The notes beneath the pieces are model-generated. The model was not told the DNA's origin, made no database searches, and saw only the letters and a list, made by a program, of their open reading frames with translations. This document shows, piece by piece, positions 33,446 to 42,067 of a stretch of 64,000 nt of DNA. The first letter of the stretch is position 1, and each line of letters starts with the position of its first letter. Location: assembly GCF_002979555.1 (NCBI RefSeq), contig NZ_PCOZ01000011.1, positions 62,001-126,000 of the forward strand. The letters run 5' to 3'. The stretch is from Pseudomonas sp. MYb60. Lineage in GTDB: Bacteria > Pseudomonadota > Gammaproteobacteria > Pseudomonadales > Pseudomonadaceae. The translations under genes were made by a program, and so were the position numbers.

Positions 33446-34621
33446 TTATTCTGCGTTCAGCTGGTTGATGGCCTTGACCAAGACATCAATGTCCGCAGCC
33501 GAGGTCATCAAGCCCGGCGTTACCCGGATACAGGTGCCAAACGAGGCGCCCACACGGGTGGTGGTAAACAGGTTGTAGTCCTTGAGCAAGCGCTCGGCCA
33601 TCACCTGCTGATCCCGCCCCACAAACTTGAACCCCGTAATCCCGCAGTACAGGCGTGGATCATCCGGCGTCAGCACCTCGATCCCCGGCAGTGGCCGTAC
33701 CTGGCTTACCCACAAGTCACGCAGGTAATTCACCCGCGCACCCTTGGCCGCCGCGCCCCCCAGCGCGCGGTGTTCTTCAAACACCTGCGGCAAGGTCATC
33801 AAGGCCGGAAAATTCGGCGTGCTGTAGGACGTCCGTGCGCGCACGTCGGTGGCCGGGTAGTGAAACTCGCCCATGTCCGGGTCGATGTCTGCCAGGCGTT
33901 CCGGGGCGATGTACAGGAAGCCCAGTGTCAGCGGCGCGCCAATCCATTTGTGCAGGTTGAAGCCGGCGAACTGAATGCCCAACTCGGCAAGGTTGAACTC
34001 GATCTGGCCGAGGGCGTGGGCGCCGTCGAGGATCACGTCGATGCCGTATTCGCGTGCAGCGCTGGCAATGGCTGCAACCGGCATCACCAGCCCGGTGCGA
34101 TGGGTGACGTGGGTGAGCGCCATCAGCTTCACGCGCGGATGCCGGGTGAAGGCATCGCGATATGTCTGTACCAGGCTGTCGAAACTGGCCGGGTGCACGT
34201 GGGACAGTTCGACCACCTCGACGCCGCGCACACCCTCGAGCCAGCGCATGGCGCCCTTGACCGTGTCGTACTCCAGGTCACTGATCAGTACCTGGTCGCC
34301 CGGTTGCAGGCGGTTGTAGTTGCGAATCAGCGACTGCAGGGCTTCAGTGGCGTTGCGGGTGAAGGCCACGGCTTCAGGTTCTGCGCCGATCAGCTCGGCC
34401 AACTGGCGACGGATTGCCTCGTTGTCACCTTGCTCGAAGCGCTGGCGGACATGCACTGAGTTGCTGCGGTTGATAAATGCCACATGCTCCAGGTACTGCG
34501 CCTGGACCGCACGGCTCATGCGCCCGAAGTAACCGTTTTCCAGGTTGATCGGGCCGGGGTCCACGTCGTAGCGCTGGGCAATGGCGTGCCAGTGGTGTTC
34601 GTTGTCGGCATTCCTTGGCAT
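33446..34621 (-). CDS. Class V PLP-dependent aminotransferase/epimerase-like
   Basis: A 391-residue fold-type I PLP enzyme of the class V group that includes isopenicillin-N epimerase-like and cysteine desulfurase-like proteins. The PLP Lys is in GFNLHKWIGAPLTLGFLYIA and the cofactor Asp in IDVILDGAHALGQ. The substrate is unknown. It starts 12 bases after a small DUF3820 gene, so the two form an operon. The start at 34621 has no strong ribosome site, consistent with coupling. Confidence 0.85.
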   Translation of the reverse strand: MPRNADNEHHWHAIAQRYDVDPGPINLENGYFGRMSRAVQAQYLEHVAFINRSNSVHVRQRFEQGDNEAIRRQLAELIGAEPEAVAFTRNATEALQSLIRNYNRLQPGDQVLISDLEYDTVKGAMRWLEGVRGVEVVELSHVHPASFDSLVQTYRDAFTRHPRVKLMALTHVTHRTGLVMPVAAIASAAREYGIDVILDGAHALGQIEFNLAELGIQFAGFNLHKWIGAPLTLGFLYIAPERLADIDPDMGEFHYPATDVRARTSYSTPNFPALMTLPQVFEEHRALGGAAAKGARVNYLRDLWVSQVRPLPGIEVLTPDDPRLYCGITGFKFVGRDQQVMAERLLKDYNLFTTTRVGASFGTCIRVTPGLMTSAADIDVLVKAINQLNAE

Positions 34622-34633
34622 GGGCGCGCACTC

Positions 34634-34870
34634 TTAATGGCGTGGGGCGGGTTTACCGTGCTTGGCACGCAAGGGTTCGAGCAGTTCCGACAAACCGTTG
34701 TGGTCAATTTCCTGCATCAGCGCCAGCAAACCGCCCAGTTCGCCGTGGGGAAAACCTTCACGGGCAAACCAGTTCAGGTAGGGGCCCGGCAGGTCAGCGA
34801 TGATCCTGCCCTTGTATTTGCCGTAGGGCATCTGGCGGGTGATTAGCAGTTCGAGTTTTTCGGGGTTCAT
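34634..34870 (-). CDS. DUF3820 family protein
   Basis: A 78-residue protein of the DUF3820 family, some members of which are described as quorum-sensing-regulated virulence factors. The core MPYGKYKGRIIADLPGPYLNWFAREGFPHGELG is typical. ATG 34870 gives the usual N-terminus (MNPEKLELL); a longer reading to 34915 would add 15 unlikely residues. It is the first gene of a two-gene unit with the aminotransferase. It is probably a small cytoplasmic binding protein; exact role unknown. Confidence 0.8.
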   Translation of the reverse strand: MNPEKLELLITRQMPYGKYKGRIIADLPGPYLNWFAREGFPHGELGGLLALMQEIDHNGLSELLEPLRAKHGKPAPRH

Positions 34871-35077
34871 GGGGTTTTCAATGCGGCGGATCGAGACACC
34901 TGAAAATACAGGCATTCTGCATGAAGGCCAAATGACAGATCATGCAAATAACGAACGTACAGATGGTTCAATAATTCGTAAGTTACTGAATAATAATGGA
35001 AAAGTTATTTTTATAAACCTGGCACGGGCGCTGCAACCATTAAGACAACCTTCTTAACCCGCACAAGGAATTGAAAA
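34871..35077. other. AT-rich divergent promoter region
   Basis: A 207-base gap, clearly lower in GC than its surroundings, between two divergent genes. It contains a 41-codon reading frame (34932-35057) of Asn/Ile/Lys-rich composition with an AAGG five bases upstream. I treat it as probably non-coding promoter DNA. Confidence 0.4.
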
Positions 35078-35545
35078 ATGACTGACATCAATAAAGAATC
35101 GATCTCCGTACTCAACGACCTGATCGAGACCAGCAAAGACGGCCAGAAAGGTTTCGCGACCTGTGCTGAAGACATCAAGCACCCAGAGCTCAAGGCGCTG
35201 TTCGTCAAACGCTCCGCTGATTGCGCAACCGCTGCGGCCGAGCTACAAACTGCGGTACGTGCCCTGGGTGGCGATCCGGAAAATTCCGGCAGCGTTGCTG
35301 GCGCCCTGCACCGTGGTTGGGTCGACGTGAAGTCGCTGGTCACCGGCAAGGACGAAGAAGCAGTATTGAACGAAGCCGAGCGCGGTGAAGACCACGCCCT
35401 GAAGGCTTACAAGGACGCGATCGAGAAGATCAACAAGCACAACCTGCTGGGTATTCGTGACCTGGTTGAGCGTCAGTTCCACGGCGCACAACGCAACCAC
35501 GACCAAGTGAAAGCGCTGCGTAACCAGGCTCGCGCTCAGTCGTAA
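35078..35545 (+). CDS. PA2169-family four-helix-bundle protein
   Basis: A 155-residue, ferritin-like helical protein with DUF2383 character (SVLNDLIETSKDGQKGFATCAEDIKHPELKALF and ALKAYKDAIEKINKHNLLGIRDLVERQF). Such proteins are stress-induced in pseudomonads; a binding role is assumed but not shown. ATG 35078 follows AAGGAATTG. It stands alone behind an AT-rich promoter region and ahead of a REP palindrome. Confidence 0.85.
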   Translation: MTDINKESISVLNDLIETSKDGQKGFATCAEDIKHPELKALFVKRSADCATAAAELQTAVRALGGDPENSGSVAGALHRGWVDVKSLVTGKDEEAVLNEAERGEDHALKAYKDAIEKINKHNLLGIRDLVERQFHGAQRNHDQVKALRNQARAQS

Positions 35546-35578
35546 GCCCTGCGCTGTCGCTGAAATGCTGTAAGAAAT

Positions 35579-35604
35579 GTGGGAGGGGGCTTACCCCCTC
35601 CCAC
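35579..35604. repeat. REP-type palindrome
   Basis: GTGGGAGGGGGC family palindrome with a TTAC centre, between convergent genes. Confidence 0.85.
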
Positions 35605-35634
35605 ATTTTTGCTGTGTGAAACGTTAGGTTGGGA

Positions 35635-36105
35635 TCAGCCGATGGTGATCGGCGGCAACTCGGTCAACGTCACTTCCTGCTGCTTGCGCGGCGCCAGAAT
35701 CTCCGCTTCACCGTCCACCACCAACTCATCGCGCTGGTTGAACACGCGCGTCGCAATGCGCACGCGGAATTTCGGCAGTTTTTCCAGAATTTCCAGGCGC
35801 ACGGTCAGGGTGTCGCCGATTTTCACGGGTTTCTGAAAGCTCATCTGCTGGCCGATATAGATCGTGCCCGGCCCAGGCAGCTCGCAGGCAACGGCCGCGC
35901 TGATCAAGGCGCCGCTGAACATGCCATGGGCGATACGCTCCTTGAACATGGTGGCCTTGGCATACTCGGCGTCCAGGTGCACGGGGTTGTGGTCACCGGA
36001 CATCGCGGCGAACAGCTGGATGTCGCGCTCTTCCACCAATTTGCTGTAGCTGGCGGTCTGGCCGACTTCGAGGGCTTCGTACGGGGTGTTGGTTACCTGG
36101 GTCAT
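35635..36105 (-). CDS. phaJ1: (R)-specific enoyl-CoA hydratase PhaJ1 (MaoC-like)
   Basis: A 156-residue MaoC-type hot-dog protein that hydrates enoyl-CoA to (R)-3-hydroxyacyl-CoA, linking beta-oxidation to polyhydroxyalkanoate precursors. The catalytic Asp and His are in SGDHNPVHLDAEYA, followed by RIAHGMFSGALIS. Length equals that recalled for P. aeruginosa PhaJ1 (156), and the neighbouring hydrolase and fadD pair match the P. aeruginosa order. Acyl-chain preference is not readable from sequence. Confidence 0.88.
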   Translation of the reverse strand: MTQVTNTPYEALEVGQTASYSKLVEERDIQLFAAMSGDHNPVHLDAEYAKATMFKERIAHGMFSGALISAAVACELPGPGTIYIGQQMSFQKPVKIGDTLTVRLEILEKLPKFRVRIATRVFNQRDELVVDGEAEILAPRKQQEVTLTELPPITIG

Positions 36106-36162
36106 CTAATCGTGCATCCTGTGGCTAATCGGTAATTTAATCGGCTGATTTTAAACCAGAAG

Positions 36163-37107
36163 TCATTCGCAGCGGGCCGGCCTGCGCAAGCTCAGGGCGT
36201 GGTCGAGCCACGTCAGCAGATCGCCCGTGACCTGATCACGGTTGGTTTCGTTGAACACTTCATGGCGCGCCTGCGGGTAGATCGTCAGTTGCAGGTGCTG
36301 GCAGCCAGCCCCGCGCAGGGCATCGGCCAGGTGGGTGAGACGCTTGCCCTCACTCACCGGATCACATTCTCCGCCCATCACCAGGATTGGCAGGCCCGGA
36401 TCGATCTGCGCGAGATTGGACGCTTTGCTGATTTGCTGCAAGCCGCCGAGCAGGTCGACCCACAGCTGATTGGTGCAGCGAAAACCGCACAGCGGGTCGT
36501 TGATGTATCGGTCGACTTCGCTCGGGTCGCGGCTGAGCCAGTCGAATGCGGTGCGGTTGGGCTTGAACGCTTTGTTGAAAGAGCCAAAGGACAGGAAGTC
36601 GATCAATGCGCTGCGCCCGCGCATCCCCTGCCTTGCGCGCTCGATCCGTGCAATCACCCGCGCGGCGCGATACAGCGCCACCGGTTGGAAATTCGAACCG
36701 CTGAGAATCGCCCCATGCAGGCTGGCGCTGTGGTGCAGCAGATAGGCCTGGGCGATATAGCTGCCCATGCTGTGGCCCAGCAGAATGATCGGAATCCCTG
36801 GGTGCTGTTGGCCGATATGCTGGTTGAGGCTGGCGAGGTCGCCCACCACCTTGTTCCAGCCGTCCTGCTCGGCGTAAAGGCCAAGCGTGCCTTCGTCGGC
36901 TGTGCGGCCGTGGCCACGCTGGTCCATCGCGTATACACCGTATCCCGCCGCGCACAGGGCCTCGGCGAGCCGCGCATAACGCCCACTGTGCTCGGCCATG
37001 CCATGGGACAGCATCACCAGGGCCTTGGGCGCGTCTTCGGGCATCCATTGATTGACGTACAGGCGGCTGCGGTCATTCGCGGTCAGCCAGAAGGACTTGT
37101 GGTTCAT
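36163..37107 (-). CDS. Alpha/beta hydrolase, monoacylglycerol lipase-like
   Basis: A 314-residue serine hydrolase. The nucleophile elbow reads LLGHSMGSYIAQAY; the acid Asp is near MGGECDPVSEG and the His in YPQARHEVFNE. The DQRGHGRT block is also typical. It is probably a lysophospholipase or monoacylglycerol lipase, which suits its place between phaJ1 and the fatty acyl-CoA ligase genes. It has no signal peptide, so it should act inside the cell. It is divergent from fadD2. Confidence 0.85.
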   Translation of the reverse strand: MNHKSFWLTANDRSRLYVNQWMPEDAPKALVMLSHGMAEHSGRYARLAEALCAAGYGVYAMDQRGHGRTADEGTLGLYAEQDGWNKVVGDLASLNQHIGQQHPGIPIILLGHSMGSYIAQAYLLHHSASLHGAILSGSNFQPVALYRAARVIARIERARQGMRGRSALIDFLSFGSFNKAFKPNRTAFDWLSRDPSEVDRYINDPLCGFRCTNQLWVDLLGGLQQISKASNLAQIDPGLPILVMGGECDPVSEGKRLTHLADALRGAGCQHLQLTIYPQARHEVFNETNRDQVTGDLLTWLDHALSLRRPARCE

Positions 37108-37305
37108 GGCGCTTCCTTTGCTCAGGGTCGTTGCAGTGTATAGCTCATCCCACGGGAAGCGTCTGGGCAGCGCAGGGCCTTGTAGGAATATTCACGCAAT
37201 CAATGACGCTCTTTCCTGTATTTGCCTGTTTGGCCATAGCTGCTAACGTCCCCAAAGCTCCGCTTTTCATGCGGCCGGACATACTCAGGTAAGAGGACAA
37301 GAATA

Positions 37306-38994
37306 ATGCAACCTGATTTCTGGAATGACAAACGCGCCGCGGGCGTTCCCAATGACATCGACCTCTCGGCCTACAAGTCGGTGATCGAGGTCTTCGAACG
37401 TTCCTGCAAGGCCTTTGCCGACCGTCCCGCATTCAGCAACATGGGCATCACCCTCACGTATGCCGAGCTCGAGCGCCACAGTGCGGCGTTCGCCGGCTAC
37501 TTGCAGCAGCACACCGACCTCAAGCCCGGCGACCGCATCGCGGTGCAGATGCCCAACGTGCTGCATTACCCGGTTGCCGTGTTCGGCGCCTTGCGCGCCG
37601 GACTCATCGTGGTCAACACCAACCCGCTGTACACCCCGCGCGAGATGCGCCACCAGTTCAAGGACGCTGGCGTGCGTGGGCTGGTGTACCTCAACCTGTT
37701 CGGTTCGCGGGTGCAGGAAGTGTGCGCCGACACCGAGATCGACTACCTGATCGAAGCCAAGATGGGCGACTTCATGCCCGCTGCCAAAGGCTGGCTGGTC
37801 AACACCCTGGTGGACAAGGTGAAGAAGATGGTGCCGGCCTACAGCCTGCCGCGTGCCGTCTCCTTCAAGCGCGCGTTGCACATGGGCGCAGGCCTGGGGA
37901 TCACGCGTCATCCGGTGACCCTGGACGATATCGCCGTGCTGCAATACACCGGCGGCACCACCGGCCTGGCCAAAGGCGCGATGCTCACCCACGGCAACCT
38001 GGTGGCGAACATGCAGCAGGTGCGCGCGTGCATGTCGCAGACCGGCGAGGACGGCCACCCGCTGATCAAGGAAGGGCAGGAGGTGATGATTGCGCCGCTG
38101 CCGCTGTACCACATCTATGCATTCACGGCGAACTGCATGTGCATGATGGTCTCCGGCAACCACAACGTGTTGATCACCAATCCACGAGACATCGGCGGGT
38201 TTATCAAGGAACTGAAGAAGTGGCGTTTTACCGGCCTGCTGGGCCTCAACACCTTGTTTGTGGCACTGATGGACCACCCCGACTTCAAGACCCTGGATTT
38301 CTCCCACCTCAAGCTCACCAACTCCGGTGGCACCGCGCTGATCAAGGCCACGGCCGAGCGCTGGGAGCAACTCACCGGTTGCGCGATTGGCGAGGGCTAC
38401 GGCCTGACCGAAACCTCGCCGGTGGCAAGTACCAACCCCTATGGCAATAAGTCGCGCCTGGGCACCGTGGGCATTCCGGTGCCGGGTACGGGCATGAAGG
38501 TGATCGATGACCAAGGCGCCGAGCTGCCGCTGGGCGAGCGGGGCGAGCTGTGTATCAAGGGGCCGCAAGTGATGAAGGGTTACTGGCAGCAACCGGCGGC
38601 CACCGCCGAGACGCTGGATGCCGAGGGATGGCTCAAGACGGGTGACATCGCGGTGATCGACGAGGATGGCTTCGTTCGTATTGTCGACCGCAAGAAAGAC
38701 CTGATCATCGTCTCGGGCTTCAACGTGTACCCCAACGAGATCGAAGATGTGGTGATGGCCCACCCGGCGGTGGCCAACTGCGCGGTGATCGGCGTGCCGG
38801 ACGAGCGCACGGGGGAGGCGGTGAAGCTGTTCGTGGTGGCGCGTGCCGAAGGGGTGAGCCTTGAAGAGTTGAAGGCCTACTGCAAGGCCAACTTCACGGG
38901 GTACAAGATACCCAAGCAAATCGTGTTGCGTGAGTCGCTGCCGATGACGCCGGTGGGCAAGATCCTACGGCGCGAGCTGCGCGACATCGCTTGA
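37306..38994 (+). CDS. fadD2: Long-chain acyl-CoA ligase FadD2
   Basis: Activates fatty acids to acyl-CoA by way of an acyl-AMP. The AMP-binding motif YTGGTTGLAKGA, GYGLTETSPVAS and the FACS block LKTGDIAVIDEDGFVRIVDRKKDLIIVSGFNVYP are all present, over 562 residues. It is followed by a close paralogue at 39375, an arrangement recalled from P. aeruginosa (fadD2 then fadD1). Ribosome site AAGAGGAC precedes ATG 37306. Confidence 0.93.
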   Translation: MQPDFWNDKRAAGVPNDIDLSAYKSVIEVFERSCKAFADRPAFSNMGITLTYAELERHSAAFAGYLQQHTDLKPGDRIAVQMPNVLHYPVAVFGALRAGLIVVNTNPLYTPREMRHQFKDAGVRGLVYLNLFGSRVQEVCADTEIDYLIEAKMGDFMPAAKGWLVNTLVDKVKKMVPAYSLPRAVSFKRALHMGAGLGITRHPVTLDDIAVLQYTGGTTGLAKGAMLTHGNLVANMQQVRACMSQTGEDGHPLIKEGQEVMIAPLPLYHIYAFTANCMCMMVSGNHNVLITNPRDIGGFIKELKKWRFTGLLGLNTLFVALMDHPDFKTLDFSHLKLTNSGGTALIKATAERWEQLTGCAIGEGYGLTETSPVASTNPYGNKSRLGTVGIPVPGTGMKVIDDQGAELPLGERGELCIKGPQVMKGYWQQPAATAETLDAEGWLKTGDIAVIDEDGFVRIVDRKKDLIIVSGFNVYPNEIEDVVMAHPAVANCAVIGVPDERTGEAVKLFVVARAEGVSLEELKAYCKANFTGYKIPKQIVLRESLPMTPVGKILRRELRDIA

Positions 38995-39009
38995 ATTGAA
39001 ATAGGCTCA

Positions 39010-39103
39010 AAATGTGGGAGGGGGCTTGCCCCCGATTGCGGTGTGTCAGCCCTGGATTTTTTGGCTGAAACACGGCAATCGGGGGCAAGCCCCCTCCCAC
39101 ATT
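39010..39103. repeat. REPIN between fadD2 and fadD1
   Basis: Two inverted GTGGGAGGGGGC-type REP units with extra paired bases (CCCGATTGC and GCAATCGGG) form one long hairpin of about 94 bases. Confidence 0.92.
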
Positions 39104-39374
39104 TGTTTTGTATCGCCTTGGAAGCCTTGTTCCAGAGCCTTTTTCGGGAGGATTTAAACTGTGACCAAATATTGTCCTACAGTCGTGTTTATGACTGTGA
39201 GGCCCCTCTTTGGCTCTAGGCGGCCCTTGGCAAAGCTGCTACTCTCGGCGCGCTTTGTGACGTCTCGGCCTGCTTAAAAGCGCCAGATTCACCCTAAAAG
39301 ACATACACCAATAATAATCGCATCAAATGCGATGAAGAATTCGCGTCGCTGACGTCGCTGAGGAGTGGGCTTCC
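39104..39374 (+). promoter_or_regulatory. fadD1 upstream region
   Basis: The rest of the 380-base gap between the fadD genes holds no gene. It contains an inverted repeat ACAGTC-N8-GACTGT at 39179-39198 that could be an operator. No clear -35/-10 pair was found. fadD1 therefore probably has its own promoter. Confidence 0.4.
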
Positions 39375-41066
39375 ATGAACGAAGACTTTTGGAAGGATAA
39401 GTACCCCGCCGGGATTGCTGCTCAAATCAATCCAGACGAGTATCCGAATATTCAGGCGGTACTGAAACAGTCCTGCCAGCGCTTCGCCAACAAACCGGCT
39501 TTCAGCAACCTGGGCAAGACACTCACCTATGGTGAGTTGTACGAACTGTCTGGCGCCTTCGCCGCGTACCTGCAACAGCACACCGACTTGAAGCCCGGCG
39601 ACCGCATCGCCGTGCAACTGCCCAACGTCCTGCAATATCCCGTCGCCGTGTTCGGTGCCATCCGGGCCGGCCTGATCGTGGTCAACACCAACCCGCTGTA
39701 CACCGCGCGGGAAATGGAACACCAATTCAACGACTCCGGCGCCAAGGCCCTGGTGTGCCTGGCGAACATGGCGCACCTGGCGGAAAAGGTCGTGCCCAAG
39801 ACCGCCGTCAAGCACGTGATCGTCACCGAAGTCGCCGACCTGCTGCCGCCGCTCAAGCGCCTGCTGATCAACAGCGTCATCAAGTACGTGAAGAAGATGG
39901 TCCCGGCTTACCATTTGCCCAAGGCCATCAAATTCAACGATGTGCTCGCCAAAGGGCACGGCCAGCCGGTCAACGATGCCAGCCCGGCGAGCAGCGATGT
40001 CGCCGTGTTGCAATACACCGGCGGCACCACCGGCGTGGCCAAGGGCGCGATGCTCACCCACCGCAACCTGGTCGCCAACATGCTGCAATGCAAGGCGTTG
40101 ATGGGCTCCAACCTCAATGAAGGCTGCGAGATCCTGATCACGCCGCTGCCGCTGTACCACATCTATGCGTTCACCTTTCATTGCATGGCGATGATGCTGA
40201 TCGGCAACCACAACATCCTGATCAGCAACCCGCGCGACCTGCCGGCGATGGTCAAGGAGCTGTCAAAGTGGAAGTTCAGCGGCTTTGTCGGCCTCAACAC
40301 CCTGTTTGTGGCGCTGTGCAACAACGAAGCGTTCCGCAAGCTGGACTTCTCGGCGCTCAAAGTCACCCTGTCTGGCGGCATGGCCCTGCAATTGGCGGCG
40401 GCCGAGCGTTGGAAGGCCGTGACGGGTTGTGGCATCTGCGAAGGCTACGGCATGACCGAAACCAGCCCGGTGGCCACGGTGAACCCGATCCAGCATATCC
40501 AGGTCGGCACCATCGGCATTCCGGTGCCGTCCACCGTGTGCAAGGTCATCGCGGATGACGGCACTGAGCTGGCGCTGGGCGAAACCGGCGAGCTGTGCGT
40601 CAAGGGCCCGCAGGTCATGAAGGGCTACTGGCAGCGCCAGGACGCTACCGACGAGATGCTCGACAGCGAAGGCTGGCTCAAGACCGGTGACATCGCGATC
40701 ATCCAGCCGGACGGCTACATGCGCATTGTCGACCGCAAGAAGGACATGATCCTGGTGTCGGGCTTCAACGTGTACCCCAACGAGCTGGAAGACGTGCTCG
40801 CGGGTCTGCCAGGCGTACTGCAATGTGCCGCCATCGGCGTACCGGACGAGAAGTCCGGGGAGCACATCAAGCTCTTCATCGTGGTCAAGCCGGGCGCGAC
40901 CCTCACCAAGGACCAGGTGATGGAGCACATGCGCGCCAACGTCACTGCCTACAAGGTGCCCAAGGCCGTGGAATTCCGCGACGCCTTGCCGACCACCAAC
41001 GTGGGCAAGATCCTGCGCCGTGAGTTGCGTGATGAAGAGTTGAAGAAGCTCGGCCTTAAAAAGTAA
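39375..41066 (+). CDS. fadD1: Long-chain acyl-CoA ligase FadD1
   Basis: The second fatty acyl-CoA ligase, 563 residues, closely similar to the upstream gene across its length, so the pair arose by duplication. AMP-binding YTGGTTGVAKGAM, GYGMTETSPVATV and FACS block LKTGDIAIIQPDGYMRIVDRKKDMILVSGFNVYPNELEDV are intact. ATG 39375 follows GAGGAG with 7-8 bases spacing. The long gap before it and its strong ribosome site suggest separate control from fadD2. Confidence 0.94.
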   Translation: MNEDFWKDKYPAGIAAQINPDEYPNIQAVLKQSCQRFANKPAFSNLGKTLTYGELYELSGAFAAYLQQHTDLKPGDRIAVQLPNVLQYPVAVFGAIRAGLIVVNTNPLYTAREMEHQFNDSGAKALVCLANMAHLAEKVVPKTAVKHVIVTEVADLLPPLKRLLINSVIKYVKKMVPAYHLPKAIKFNDVLAKGHGQPVNDASPASSDVAVLQYTGGTTGVAKGAMLTHRNLVANMLQCKALMGSNLNEGCEILITPLPLYHIYAFTFHCMAMMLIGNHNILISNPRDLPAMVKELSKWKFSGFVGLNTLFVALCNNEAFRKLDFSALKVTLSGGMALQLAAAERWKAVTGCGICEGYGMTETSPVATVNPIQHIQVGTIGIPVPSTVCKVIADDGTELALGETGELCVKGPQVMKGYWQRQDATDEMLDSEGWLKTGDIAIIQPDGYMRIVDRKKDMILVSGFNVYPNELEDVLAGLPGVLQCAAIGVPDEKSGEHIKLFIVVKPGATLTKDQVMEHMRANVTAYKVPKAVEFRDALPTTNVGKILRRELRDEELKKLGLKK

Positions 41067-41078
41067 CGCTCTACCAAT

Positions 41079-41104
41079 GTGGGAGGGGGCTTGCCCCCTC
41101 CCAC
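41079..41104. repeat. REP-type palindrome
   Basis: Perfect GTGGGAGGGGGC/TT palindrome, 12 bases after fadD1, between convergent genes. Confidence 0.88.
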
Positions 41105-41121
41105 CTGTTGAGCCGCGTTTT

Positions 41122-41499
41122 TTACAGGGCGAACTGCGCGAAGCCCACGCCCGCGCCGGCTGGGCGCACGTCTTTCAAGAACGAATCCTTGTCCGCACTC
41201 AATTCCAGCGTGATCTCCGGCTTGCGCTTGCCCGCATTGCGCACCACCAATCCTTCGATGTGCTCGCGCAGGAACGCCGTCGGCACCTTCAGGTGCAGCA
41301 ACTGGTCAGTCTCGGCGTTGTGCATCAGCAAGTGAATCCACTCGTATTGCCCTACGGCAATCCGTCCCACCGGCAGGTCGAACCACCAGATGTTGCGCTT
41401 GCGGTCCAGGTCGGTGAAGTGGCAGTTGTTGACGCCGAGTACGGCACCGCCCAGTTCAGTGTTTCTGCGGGCGATGGCCTGTGCTTTATTGAGTTTCAT
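41122..41499 (-). CDS. Conserved hypothetical protein (125 aa)
   Basis: A 125-residue soluble protein starting at ATG 41499 with GGAAGG upstream; a longer frame to 41571 is less likely. It has mixed alpha/beta character (NIWWFDLPVGRIAVGQYEWIHLLMH and LHLKVPTAFLREHIEGLVVR). No catalytic motif is seen. I recall an unnamed protein at this place after fadD1 in P. aeruginosa. Function unknown. Confidence 0.75.
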   Translation of the reverse strand: MKLNKAQAIARRNTELGGAVLGVNNCHFTDLDRKRNIWWFDLPVGRIAVGQYEWIHLLMHNAETDQLLHLKVPTAFLREHIEGLVVRNAGKRKPEITLELSADKDSFLKDVRPAGAGVGFAQFAL

Positions 41500-41699
41500 A
41501 ACCTTCCTACGGGATCTGTTATTCAGCGTTATAGCCTGAATGTGCCGCGCATTCTCGTGGGTTGGCCACAAAACATAAAGCCAAACCTGCGACCGGCGAT
41601 GAAATGTCGATTGAAAATAATTGAAACTCTGCTGAACAGGCCTGGGTCAATCTTTACGTAATGACCAAAAACCCTTGATTGTTCTTCTGGAGAAATACC

Positions 41700-41891
41700 A
41701 TGGGCAGCACAGCGGATAAGGCAAAAGGTTTGGCGAACGAAGCCGTCGGCAACATCAAGCAAGGTGTTGGCAAGGTTACCGATAACACCAAGCTGCAGAC
41801 CGAAGGCAAGATTCAAGAGAAGAAAGGCGAAGCCCAGCAGAAAGTCGGCGAAGCCAAAGATGCCGTAAAGAAAACCATCGACAAGGCCTGA
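41700..41891 (+). CDS. CsbD family stress protein
   Basis: A 63-residue, Lys/Ala/Glu-rich, probably disordered protein of the CsbD family (MGSTADKAKGLANEAVGNIKQG). Members are induced by general stress or osmotic stress. ATG 41700 follows CTGGAGAA. It stands alone, with a terminator directly after it. Confidence 0.9.
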   Translation: MGSTADKAKGLANEAVGNIKQGVGKVTDNTKLQTEGKIQEKKGEAQQKVGEAKDAVKKTIDKA

Positions 41892-41919
41892 TCGGGCCGA
41901 CTGCGATGTTGCAGACAAG

Positions 41920-41945
41920 CGGCCATCCACGGATGGCCGTTTTTG
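41920..41945 (+). terminator. Terminator after csbD-like gene
   Basis: CGGCCATCC-AC-GGATGGCCG followed by five T, 28 bases after the stop. Confidence 0.9.
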
Positions 41946-42067
41946 TGTCACCGGATGCGATTAAAGTTTGGAAATTGTTTCGAGGTCGCCAAATAGGCTA
42001 CCTTGAGGTAGAAAACGGCCCCTGAGTCGCCCACGAACCTGTCCTTTTTGCGGCGAAAGGAGACGCT

